DNA of 64,000 nt from Orbaceae bacterium BiB. GTDB lineage: Bacteria > Pseudomonadota > Gammaproteobacteria > Enterobacterales > Orbaceae. Under the pieces are notes generated by a model, which did no database searches, was not told the origin of the DNA, and saw only the letters and a list, made by a program, of their open reading frames with translations. A program made the position numbers and the translations under genes. Location of the stretch: assembly GCA_036251205.1 (NCBI GenBank), contig CP133958.1:806001-870000 (forward strand), written 5' to 3'. Numbering within the stretch: position 1 is the stretch's first letter; each line of letters begins with the position of its first letter. Positions 55,193 to 62,947 of this stretch are shown in pieces.

Positions 55193-56428
55193 TTATTGTA
55201 AAGCTTTACCTTTTGTTTCTGGTATTAAAAATACAAAAGCAAAAGCAGATAATAAATAAGCGGCTGATAATAGTGCTAATGCATAACTAATTGAGTATTG
55301 TGTTGCTAAATAACCAATTAATATCTGAGCTAACCCAGCAATACCACGCCCAACGTTAAAAATAATATTCTCAGCACTAGAACGCGCATCAGTTGGATAA
55401 TGTTCAGCAAGTAAAGCACCATATCCGCCCATCATGCCATTAACAAAGAATCCGATTGCCGCCCCGAAAATAATCAGTATGGTCATATCTTTTTGATGGA
55501 AATAGATCCATATTGATAACGCAGAGACTAATAAAAAGATAATATAAGATGGACGACGACCTAATTTGTCACATAACCAGCCAAATACAATAATACCCAG
55601 TGACATACCTAAAGTAGTTGAAATAGCCCAAAATGTTGTGTTTTTGAATGGTAATTTTAGTTCAGTAGCGATCATGGTCGGCATCCACACCATTAATCCG
55701 TAAAAACCAAAGTTTTGTACTGCACAAGCGATAGTTAAACCAATTGTTGTTAATGTTGTCCGAGGTGTTTCAAATAATTTACCGACTGAAATTTTATTTT
55801 TATTATTATCTTTTAAGTTTTGCCAAATTTCTGGTTCAGCAAGTCCCTTACGTGTCCATGCTACAAATATAGCGGGTAACACACCTACCGCAAATACCGC
55901 TCGCCATCCCCATGCATCACCAATATAATTTACAGTTAATGTTGCCAGAATGATCCCGCCCTGAAATCCTAACGCGACGATAGATGTTGCTCTTGAACGT
56001 TTATGCTTTGGCCAAGACTCTGAAACTAATGTCATCCCAATACCGAACTCACCACCTAATCCTAAACCGCTTAAAAACCGAAATAGTGCAAAAGTTTCAT
56101 AATTTGGTGCAATAGCACAAAGACCAGTAAACACAGAAAATATCAAAATCGTCCATGAAAATACTCTTACCCGTCCATATTTATCAGCAAGAATACCAAA
56201 AATAATTCCACCTAAAACAGCACCTAATAAGGTAATTGTATTGAGAACACCCGCTTCAGTACCCGTTAAATTAAATGATGTCATAATCATTGATAAACAG
56301 AAACCTAACAACATGATATCCATGCCATCTAACGCGTAACCAACTGTTGAAGCAAATAACGTTTTCTTTTGATAAGGTGTAGCTTTGTCGCTTCCATTGC
56401 GACTAGGAATTTCAGACACTGTTTTCAT
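55193..56428 (-). CDS. MFS acid:proton symporter (AAHS/sialate-like)
   Basis: A 411-residue MFS transporter with twelve helices. The signature DGMDIMLLGFCLSMIMTSFN in helix 1 and ADKYGRVRVF plus GLGLGGEFGIGMTLVSESWP place it near the aromatic-acid:H+ and sialic-acid (NanT) branches. LCDKLGRRPSYIIF repeats the cytoplasmic motif. The likely cargo is an organic or sugar acid, which cannot be fixed from sequence. GAGGTAACA stands before ATG 56428. It is divergent from pykF; no catabolic gene adjoins it. Confidence 0.8.
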   Translation of the reverse strand: MKTVSEIPSRNGSDKATPYQKKTLFASTVGYALDGMDIMLLGFCLSMIMTSFNLTGTEAGVLNTITLLGAVLGGIIFGILADKYGRVRVFSWTILIFSVFTGLCAIAPNYETFALFRFLSGLGLGGEFGIGMTLVSESWPKHKRSRATSIVALGFQGGIILATLTVNYIGDAWGWRAVFAVGVLPAIFVAWTRKGLAEPEIWQNLKDNNKNKISVGKLFETPRTTLTTIGLTIACAVQNFGFYGLMVWMPTMIATELKLPFKNTTFWAISTTLGMSLGIIVFGWLCDKLGRRPSYIIFLLVSALSIWIYFHQKDMTILIIFGAAIGFFVNGMMGGYGALLAEHYPTDARSSAENIIFNVGRGIAGLAQILIGYLATQYSISYALALLSAAYLLSAFAFVFLIPETKGKALQ

Positions 56429-56812
56429 TGTTACCTCAAATCATGTTCTTAATATTCAAATTATCTGTTTTAAAAAAATATTGGGTATTCTCTACTATCT
56501 TGCTAGATAAAGCAAAATATATGCCATTAAACAGAATAATACAAAATCAAATCTAATAAAAAAGAGTAATATCATTAAATTGAAAACTAACTTATTGAAA
56601 TAAAATCATTAAATTAAATTTAGTAAAATAAAGATCTTAAAAGAGAAAATGTTATTTATTAAATGAATAACATTTTTTATATTAACCATAATAAAATTAG
56701 GTTTATGATTAAAATTTATGAGACGATAATACGATAAATCAATTTAGTCAGCTTTTTGGTAACAGTTAGTCTATTTTATAAGATGCAATTAATTATTAAC
56801 ACTGAGGATACT
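56429..56812. other. Divergent promoter region between the MFS gene and pykF
   Basis: About 380 AT-rich bases. It contains the strong hairpin at 56646-56678 (separate entry). The open frame that reaches 56756 upstream of pykF is not conserved and is not called. Confidence 0.5.
56646..56678. terminator. Terminator-like hairpin upstream of pykF
   Basis: AAAATGTTATT (56646-56656) pairs with AATAACATTTT (56666-56676), with extra pairing inside, then TT. The minus strand also gives ATTTTCTCTTTT. No gene ends near it, so it could be an attenuator in the pykF leader or end a small RNA. Confidence 0.55.
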
Positions 56813-58237
56813 ATGAAAAAAACCAAAATTGTTTGTACAATGGGTCCATCAACAACCCAGCCTGAAGTGATTGAATCTTTAATTTTAAATGGCATGAATG
56901 TCGCTCGATTTAATTTCTCCCATGGTGATCAGCAAAGTCACCAAAAGCATATGCGTTTAGTCAGACAAATCGCAGATAAATTAGACGTGCAAATTGCGAT
57001 TATGTTAGATACCAAAGGTCCTGAAATGCGTTTAGGAAAATTCAAAACAGGTAAAGTTATCTTAAAAAAAGATAATCAATTTACGTTAACAGGTCGAGAG
57101 GTTGAAGGTGATGAAACGATTGTATCGATTAATCATAAACCACTATCCAAAGAGGTAAATATTGGTGATAGTATTTTATTATCAGACGGACTCGTTAGAT
57201 TAACCGTAAAAAAAATAGATGGTCTTGATATTATAACAACAATCGAAAATACCGGTGAAATGAGTAATAATAAACGAGTAGCGGTTCCGGGCGCTAATTT
57301 AAGCTTACCTTTTTTATCAGATAAAGATATTTCTGATATCTTATTTGGTATTGATGAAGATATTGATTTTATTGCAGCTTCGTTTGTTCAACGGGCAGAA
57401 GATGTCAAATCGATCAAAACATTACTTGAACAACATAATTCATCTGTACAAATTATTGCTAAAATTGAAAATGCCGAAGGTGTTAAAAATATGGTAGAGA
57501 TACTCAATTTAGCCGATGGTTTTATGGTCGCCCGAGGTGATCTGGGTGTTGAAATTCCAGCTGAACGAGTACCACTACTACAAAAACAAATGATCAAACT
57601 ATGTAATCAAGCAGGTAAACCTGTTATTACTGCAACACAGATGCTAGAAAGTATGACAGTTAATCCAAGACCAACAAGAGCTGAAGCGAGTGATGTCGCA
57701 AATGCTATTTTAGATGGTAGTGATGCTATTATGCTTAGTGGTGAAACAGCATCAGGCTCTTACCCAATTGAAGCGGTACAAACAATGACAACAATTGCAA
57801 AATGTATCGAACCAACGCTAGATACAGAACTGAGCCTATCACGATACGGTTTTCATAAAACATTTACGACTAACGCTATTTGTCACGCTTCAGTACAAGT
57901 TAGTCATGAACTTAGTGCCAAAGGAATTATCACCATAACAGAGAGTGGCACAACAGCACAAATGATATCAAAATATCGCCCAATGGCGCCGATATTTGCC
58001 GTTTCTCCTTATGTAAAAACATTACGTAAATTGCAGCTAGTTTGGGGCGTGATTCCGATTAAAGGTAAAGAGAAAGCAAAAAATACCGAACTCATGATCC
58101 GCGATGCAATAAATCAATGTGTGAATAGCAAATACTTAACAAAAGGTGATCAAATTATCATTACAGCAGGTGTTCCACTAGGTAAAGTCGGTACAACCAA
58201 TATGATTTTTGTTAATACAGTCGGTATTAATAATTAA
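56813..58237 (+). CDS. pykF: Pyruvate kinase, type I
   Basis: A 474-residue cytoplasmic enzyme (E. coli PykF 470). Landmarks are MKKTKIVCTMGPSTTQPEVI, MNVARFNFSHG, MLDTKGPEMRLG, the catalytic Lys in IIAKIENAEGV (about 218-228), ARGDLGVEIPAERVPLLQK and TQMLESMTVNPRPTRAEASD. It makes pyruvate and ATP from phosphoenolpyruvate. The start is ATG 56813, eight bases after GAGGA; the frame is open to 56756 but those residues do not belong to the family. Convergent with roxA, with a terminator between. Confidence 0.95.
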   Translation: MKKTKIVCTMGPSTTQPEVIESLILNGMNVARFNFSHGDQQSHQKHMRLVRQIADKLDVQIAIMLDTKGPEMRLGKFKTGKVILKKDNQFTLTGREVEGDETIVSINHKPLSKEVNIGDSILLSDGLVRLTVKKIDGLDIITTIENTGEMSNNKRVAVPGANLSLPFLSDKDISDILFGIDEDIDFIAASFVQRAEDVKSIKTLLEQHNSSVQIIAKIENAEGVKNMVEILNLADGFMVARGDLGVEIPAERVPLLQKQMIKLCNQAGKPVITATQMLESMTVNPRPTRAEASDVANAILDGSDAIMLSGETASGSYPIEAVQTMTTIAKCIEPTLDTELSLSRYGFHKTFTTNAICHASVQVSHELSAKGIITITESGTTAQMISKYRPMAPIFAVSPYVKTLRKLQLVWGVIPIKGKEKAKNTELMIRDAINQCVNSKYLTKGDQIIITAGVPLGKVGTTNMIFVNTVGINN

Positions 58238-58250
58238 TACAAACGCATTT

Positions 58251-58276
58251 CAATGGGCAACTTGCCCCATTGATTT
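58251..58276 (+). terminator. Terminator of pykF
   Basis: CAATGGG and CCCATTG form a 7-base stem followed by ATTTTTCATTT on the plus strand. It lies 13 bases after the stop and before the convergent roxA end. Confidence 0.7.
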
Positions 58277-58281
58277 TTCAT

Positions 58282-59388
58282 TTACTCAAAGTACCAATAA
58301 CCTTTATTAATGAATTTTAATAATCCTTGTAATAAAGTGTCATCTTGTAGATCATCTAACGTCAATTGCTCTTTTTGACACAATAGATCAATATATTTTT
58401 CTGGTAACTCAAGCTTTTCGCCATGAATATAACCTTGATTACCTAATTTAAAGATACGAATGCTTGGTACACGATATAACGCGCCTTCGCTCGCGACCTC
58501 CTCAACCAGTTCATCAAATGAATAAGGTGGATCTAATGGAATAATATTTAATTCATGCATTGGTTGACTTGTTTGCTTACCAAACCAATCAATAAACAGC
58601 TCATTATTATGAATTAATGCACACATTTGTGATTTTAGCATTTCAATCTCATAAGAGTGTATTTGATATGGTTTGTCGGAAAGCTGCATACTCGGATCCT
58701 GATAAAAAATCCCCTTAGGAACGTTATCTAAGATATAATCGGCAAAACCACTTAACATCTCTTGTGATGTTGGCGTTCTAAAACCAACCGAATAGCTTAA
58801 TGATTCAGTTAAACTCACACCATTATGAGGATAGCCAATTGGAATATAGAGAATATCACCGGGATTAAGTTCTTCATCAATAATTGGCTCATAAGCTTCG
58901 ACATGTAATAAGGCAGGATGAGCACTAAATTGATGATAATTAGGATTACGATCACCAACTTTCCAGCGGCGTTTTCCCATACCTTGCGTAATAAATACAT
59001 CATAGTTATCAATATGTGGACCGACACCACCCTGAGGCGTAGCATAAGAGATCATTAAGTCTTCAAACTGCCAATGTGGTAATACTCGAAATGGCTCAAC
59101 TAAAGTTGCCGCTTCAAGGTGCCAATGATCCACGGCTTGAACTAATAAACTCCAATTACTTTCGCCTAATTCATCAAACTCTTCAAATGGACCATACTTT
59201 GCATCCCACTTTCCGTCTTTATTCGTGACAATACGGCTTTCTATTTCACTTTCAACCGCTAATCCCGCTAATTCATCAGGCGAGATCGGGTCAATAAAAT
59301 TAGGGAATGCTTGGCGTAATACTACGGGTTTTTTTTGCCAATAATTGGTGAGGAAGTCATCCCAATTAATATTTAATCGATTTTTCAT
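58282..59388 (-). CDS. roxA: Ribosomal protein uL16 arginine hydroxylase RoxA (YcfD)
   Basis: A 368-residue JmjC-type oxygenase (E. coli YcfD 373). The N-terminal part has WQKKPVVLRQAFPNF; the iron-binding HxD is in GGVGPHIDNYDVFITQGMGK (about 122-141) with the later His in YIPIGYPHNGVSLTESLSYS (about 185-204). The C-terminal winged-helix dimerisation domain follows. It hydroxylates an arginine of ribosomal protein uL16 with iron, 2-oxoglutarate and oxygen, so it points to an organism that meets some oxygen. AAGGGA precedes the ATG. Confidence 0.92.
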   Translation of the reverse strand: MKNRLNINWDDFLTNYWQKKPVVLRQAFPNFIDPISPDELAGLAVESEIESRIVTNKDGKWDAKYGPFEEFDELGESNWSLLVQAVDHWHLEAATLVEPFRVLPHWQFEDLMISYATPQGGVGPHIDNYDVFITQGMGKRRWKVGDRNPNYHQFSAHPALLHVEAYEPIIDEELNPGDILYIPIGYPHNGVSLTESLSYSVGFRTPTSQEMLSGFADYILDNVPKGIFYQDPSMQLSDKPYQIHSYEIEMLKSQMCALIHNNELFIDWFGKQTSQPMHELNIIPLDPPYSFDELVEEVASEGALYRVPSIRIFKLGNQGYIHGEKLELPEKYIDLLCQKEQLTLDDLQDDTLLQGLLKFINKGYWYFE

Positions 59389-59612
59389 AATGATCCCTTA
59401 TACTAAAAATAATTAGATGCATTTTGAACAATAATTAAAATGTGTCAATATTATTCCGCGCTATTGTTTATTTAAATTGTGATAAGTCGTTATTAGCTAT
59501 CATAGTGCTGTTTCAAATCAGGAAATACCACTGAAGCAAATATATCCGAAAATAACAAAATCATTTATACTAATTATAATGATTAATATTTAACTTTAAG
59601 CCATAAACATCA

Positions 59613-60368
59613 ATGAATGTAATATCAACCCAAGCTCCAGCAATTGACAAAGCAACGCGTATATTTCACTTTATTGCTGACAATGGCGGATCAACTTATA
59701 CCCAAATATATCAAGGATTATCCTTACCTCAAAGCTCCACTTCAGCACTGTTGGCAAGTCTTGTTGCCAACGGTCTATTAAGACAGAATGAAGGGAAATA
59801 TTTTTTGGGATTAGTATTTTACGAATTCGGTAATAAATCGGTTGCCCAATTTAATATTCGAGATTTAGCTATTGAACCATTAACACAATTACGGGATAAA
59901 ACTAATCTGACTTGCCATTTAGGAATTTTAGACGGCAATTCGGCTATTTATTTAGTTAAAGTTGACAGCCCGAATGCCATCACGATTAAAAGCTGGTTAG
60001 GTAAACGATTATCCCTACATTGTTCGGGTTTAGGTAAAGTATTACTCGCTTGGCTACCGGAAGAGCAAGTTGATATTTTGTTACCTGATGAGGATTTACC
60101 CGCACATACTAATACAACGATTACAACACGTACGGCCTTTAAAACGCAGCTTGCAAAGGTTCGCCAAAATGGTTGGGCATTTGATGACGGTGAAGATTAT
60201 GAAGGAATCACCTGTATTGCTGTACCCGTTTTTGATCGAAATGGTCGGGTGATTGCCGCAATTAGTGCTTCTGGTGTCACCTTTCAAATGCCCAAAGATA
60301 AAATCGATCTATTAGCAAGCTATGTTATTGAAGCTGCTAATCAGCTTTCGGCTAAAATGAAATTTTAA
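59613..60368 (+). CDS. IclR-family transcriptional regulator (paralogue 2)
   Basis: A 251-residue regulator, the same length as the one at 33.8-34.6 kb and agreeing with it at most positions. The helix-turn-helix (about 10-75) has AIDKATRIFHFIA and SLPQSSTSALLASLVANGLL, nearly identical in the recognition helix. The effector domain has HLGILDGNSAIYLVKVDSPN, KRLSLHCSGLGKVLLAWLPE and GITCIAVPVFDRNGRVIAAI. It precedes a DapA-superfamily aldolase and fucO on the same strand; in E. coli the IclR member XynR (YagI) controls the similar aldolase-containing yagEF operon. It may thus sense a sugar acid. The ribosome site is weak. Confidence 0.85.
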   Translation: MNVISTQAPAIDKATRIFHFIADNGGSTYTQIYQGLSLPQSSTSALLASLVANGLLRQNEGKYFLGLVFYEFGNKSVAQFNIRDLAIEPLTQLRDKTNLTCHLGILDGNSAIYLVKVDSPNAITIKSWLGKRLSLHCSGLGKVLLAWLPEEQVDILLPDEDLPAHTNTTITTRTAFKTQLAKVRQNGWAFDDGEDYEGITCIAVPVFDRNGRVIAAISASGVTFQMPKDKIDLLASYVIEAANQLSAKMKF

Positions 60369-60386
60369 ATCATCTGCTTCAGTTAT

Positions 60387-60428
60387 TTCGTTATAAAATT
60401 GCTGTAGATATGCATTCTAGTATAAAAA
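60387..60428 (+). repeat. Dispersed intergenic repeat, copy 4
   Basis: Starts TTCGTTATAAAATTGCTGTA and ends TTCTAGTATAAAAA. The ends agree with copies 1-3; the middle differs most. It lies just after the IclR gene. Confidence 0.55.
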
Positions 60429-60445
60429 TATAATTTATCTAAATT

Positions 60446-60465
60446 GGCATTACCTATGTAATGCC
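60446..60465 (+). terminator. Hairpin after the second IclR gene
   Basis: GGCATTAC-CTAT-GTAATGCC, a perfect 8-base stem, followed by TATATTCTTATC. Probable terminator with a poor U-run. Confidence 0.5.
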
Positions 60466-60715
60466 TATATTCTTATCAGCTAATAAACACTCAATGCCTT
60501 AACTAACATCCACCTAATTACTTTGATAAAAAGCCTAATGTTATATCAATTTTTCTGATAATACTTGTAAATAGATCTATCACTCAAATTTAAGCAGATT
60601 AAAGAATAACGATTATAATTTTGATGTATTTCACAATAATAAAAGATTGTTATCACAAATGCGTAAAATTGGTTGCTTTTTAACTATTACATTATTATAT
60701 TGATATCAAACTCAA

Positions 60716-60726
60716 TATACTGGTGT
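60716..60726 (+). promoter_or_regulatory. Promoter word shared by the two IclR-linked modules, copy 2
   Basis: TATACTGGTGT is identical to the word on the minus strand at 33551-33561 before the ACS transporter gene. The palindrome TTGATATCAA lies seven bases upstream. TATACT could be the -10, giving a 5' leader of about 16 nt that just includes the AAGGAA ribosome site. Confidence 0.4.
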
Positions 60727-60743
60727 AAAAATAAGGAATTACT

Positions 60744-61646
60744 ATGACTGTCAAAAATTATCAAAAAGCAAAATTTCATGGCGCGATTTGTCCTTCTATC
60801 ATTCCATTTTCAGCTAATGGAAAAATTGATCTCAACGGTTTAGAAAAACACCTGAAAAGACTCACTGACTCTGGTATTAATGGTATCCTTTTAAACGGTA
60901 CTATCGGTGAATTTGTTACTTTAAGTATTGAAGAACGCTTAATGTTGATTAAAGAAGCAAAAAAAATGACCGATTTACCGGTTATTGCTCATGTATCAAC
61001 AACTGTAATTGATGATATGCTTAGATTAGCAGATGCTGCATTTGACAATAATTATGATGCAGTTATGGCATTGCCACACTACTATTATGCTCAAACTCCC
61101 AACCAACTTTTTGAATACTACCAGTTTTTAGACTCTAAATTTGCTGGTGATTGGTTAATTTATAATTTTCCAGCACGCACTGGTTGTGATGTAGATGCCA
61201 CGTTAGTGACTAAACTGATCAAAGCATGTCCTAAATTCATTGGTATCAAAGATACCGTAGACTGTGCATCTCACACTCGTTCAATTGTTAGAGCTGCATC
61301 CCCACTCAAAGAGCAGTTTTCAGTACTAGCCGGCTTTGATGAATATTTAGTCCCTAATTTAATGAATGGTGGTGCTGGCGTATTATCAGGTCTTAATAAC
61401 GTTGTGCCTGAACTTTTTGCCCAAATTATGCAAGCTTATACCAAAGATGATCTGAGTACAGTTACTGAATTATATAAAGAGATTGGTATACTTTCCGGTA
61501 TTTATGCTATCGGAGATGATTTTGTAACCACAATTAAAACAACCGTTTCACGTAAGTTTGGTTATATGGAACCAATTTCCCGTAACTTCGGTGGAAAATT
61601 GAATACAGAGCAATTAGCCGCCTTAGATAAACTTTTCGGACTGTAA
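60744..61646 (+). CDS. DapA/NanA-superfamily aldolase (2-keto-3-deoxy sugar acid type)
   Basis: A 300-residue TIM-barrel class I aldolase. It has GICPSIIPF-like opening (GAICPSIIPFSANGKIDL), the LNGTIGEFVTLS loop (about 51-62), the Tyr of LIYNFPARTGCD (about 139-150) and the Schiff-base lysine in FIGIKDTVDCAS (about 167). The superfamily cleaves or forms bonds to pyruvate: DapA, sialate lyase, or KDG/KDP aldolases such as YagE and YjhH. The neighbours, an IclR regulator before and a lactaldehyde/glycolaldehyde reductase after, favour a 2-keto-3-deoxy acid aldolase giving pyruvate and a short aldehyde. The exact sugar acid is unknown. Confidence 0.78.
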   Translation: MTVKNYQKAKFHGAICPSIIPFSANGKIDLNGLEKHLKRLTDSGINGILLNGTIGEFVTLSIEERLMLIKEAKKMTDLPVIAHVSTTVIDDMLRLADAAFDNNYDAVMALPHYYYAQTPNQLFEYYQFLDSKFAGDWLIYNFPARTGCDVDATLVTKLIKACPKFIGIKDTVDCASHTRSIVRAASPLKEQFSVLAGFDEYLVPNLMNGGAGVLSGLNNVVPELFAQIMQAYTKDDLSTVTELYKEIGILSGIYAIGDDFVTTIKTTVSRKFGYMEPISRNFGGKLNTEQLAALDKLFGL

Positions 61647-61701
61647 TGATAAAGAATATTTGAACTTGTAATTGTAATTAAAATAGGTAAAGGAGTTTTA
61701 A

Positions 61702-62853
61702 ATGGCTTATCGTATGATCTTAAATGAGACATCATACTTCGGTGCAGGCTCGATCAGCAACGTCGTCGATGAGGTTAAAAAACGCGGTTTTAAAAAAGCA
61801 TTAGTTGTCACAGATAAAGATTTAATTAAATTTAAGGTTGCAACTAAAGTTACCGATTTACTTGATAAAGCGGGCTTACCTTATCAAATATTTGATGAAG
61901 TTATGCCTAATCCAACTATCGGTATTGTACAAAAAGGTGTCAGTGTATTTAAACAATCTGGTGCGGACTATTTAATCGCAATCGGTGGTGGTTCTCCACA
62001 AGATACGGCAAAAGCAATTGGAATTATTATTAATAATCCTGAATATGCCGATGTCCGTAGCCTCGAAGGTGTTGCCCCAACTAAAAAAGCCGCAGTACCT
62101 ACTATTGCAATCCCAACCACTGCTGGAACAGCTGCTGAAGTCACTATCAATTATGTTATTACCGATGAAGAGAAAAAACGTAAATTTGTTTGCGTCGATC
62201 CTCATGACATTCCGGCCGTCGCTATTATCGATTCAGAAATGATGAATAGTATGCCAAAAAGCTTAAAAGCAGCAACGGGAGTTGATGCATTAACTCATGC
62301 AATAGAGGGTTATATTACTAAAGGTGCTTGGGAACTATCAGATATGTTCCACCTTAAAGCAATCGAGGTGATTGGTCGTTCACTTCGTGATTCAGTGAAT
62401 GGTGTCGCTAAAGGTGGCGAAGACATGGCACTTGGTCAATATATTGCGGGAATGGGTTTTTCAAATGTAGGATTAGGCTTAGTACATGGTATGGCACACC
62501 CATTAGGGGCCTTTTATGGTACACCACATGGCGTAGCAAATGCGGTTCTACTACCACACATCATGAGCTATAACGCTGAGTTTACAGCAGATAAATACCG
62601 AGATATAGCTAAAGCAATCGGTGTAAAAGGAACTGAAATGATGAGTATTGATACTGCTCGTAAAGCAGCTATTGATGCTGTAACACAGTTAAATAAAGAT
62701 GTTGGAATTCCTGCTACATTAAAAGAGATTGGTGTCAAATTAGAAGATATTCCAGCTTTAGCGCAAGCTGCTTTTGATGATGTATGTACAGGTGGAAACC
62801 CACGTGATACAAATGTCAGCGAGATCGCTGCACTTTATAAGGCTATTTACTAA
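61702..62853 (+). CDS. fucO: Lactaldehyde reductase FucO (iron alcohol dehydrogenase)
   Basis: A 383-residue iron-dependent dehydrogenase, the same length as E. coli FucO. Landmarks are AYRMILNETSYFGAGSISNV, the NAD motif AIGGGSPQDTAKAIGIIINN (about 93-112), IPTTAGTAAEVTINYVITDE and the iron ligands in GVDALTHAIEGY (about 194-205) and LVHGMAHPLGAFYGTPHGVA (two His). FucO reduces L-lactaldehyde to propanediol and glycolaldehyde to ethylene glycol. AAAGGAG precedes the ATG. It is not beside fucose genes here but 55 bases after an aldolase gene whose product aldehyde it could reduce. Confidence 0.9.
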   Translation: MAYRMILNETSYFGAGSISNVVDEVKKRGFKKALVVTDKDLIKFKVATKVTDLLDKAGLPYQIFDEVMPNPTIGIVQKGVSVFKQSGADYLIAIGGGSPQDTAKAIGIIINNPEYADVRSLEGVAPTKKAAVPTIAIPTTAGTAAEVTINYVITDEEKKRKFVCVDPHDIPAVAIIDSEMMNSMPKSLKAATGVDALTHAIEGYITKGAWELSDMFHLKAIEVIGRSLRDSVNGVAKGGEDMALGQYIAGMGFSNVGLGLVHGMAHPLGAFYGTPHGVANAVLLPHIMSYNAEFTADKYRDIAKAIGVKGTEMMSIDTARKAAIDAVTQLNKDVGIPATLKEIGVKLEDIPALAQAAFDDVCTGGNPRDTNVSEIAALYKAIY

Positions 62854-62881
62854 ATCTCATCAAATAGAACTGCGGTAAAAC

Positions 62882-62917
62882 AAAACAGCGCTAATCAAAA
62901 AGAGATAGCGCTGTTTT
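62882..62917. terminator. Bidirectional terminator between fucO and clpA
   Basis: AAAACAGCGCTA (62882-62893) pairs perfectly with TAGCGCTGTTTT (62906-62917). TATTTG follows on the plus strand and GTTTTA on the minus strand, so both converging genes end here. Confidence 0.85.
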
Positions 62918-62947
62918 TATTTGAGTAGTAATTAAGCTTAATACACT

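Larger units (their letters stand above)
60369..60743. other. Control region upstream of the aldolase gene
   Basis: About 375 bases: repeat copy 4 (60387-60428), a hairpin (60446-60465), a CRP-like site TTTGATGTATTTCACA (60620-60635, one mismatch), palindrome TTGATATCAA (60700-60709), and the shared word TATACTGGTGT (60716-60726). Confidence 0.5.

Noticed and set aside
60744-61646. Second dapA copy for lysine synthesis
   Set aside because: The sequence differs strongly from the true DapA at 48.8 kb, and the neighbours are catabolic.
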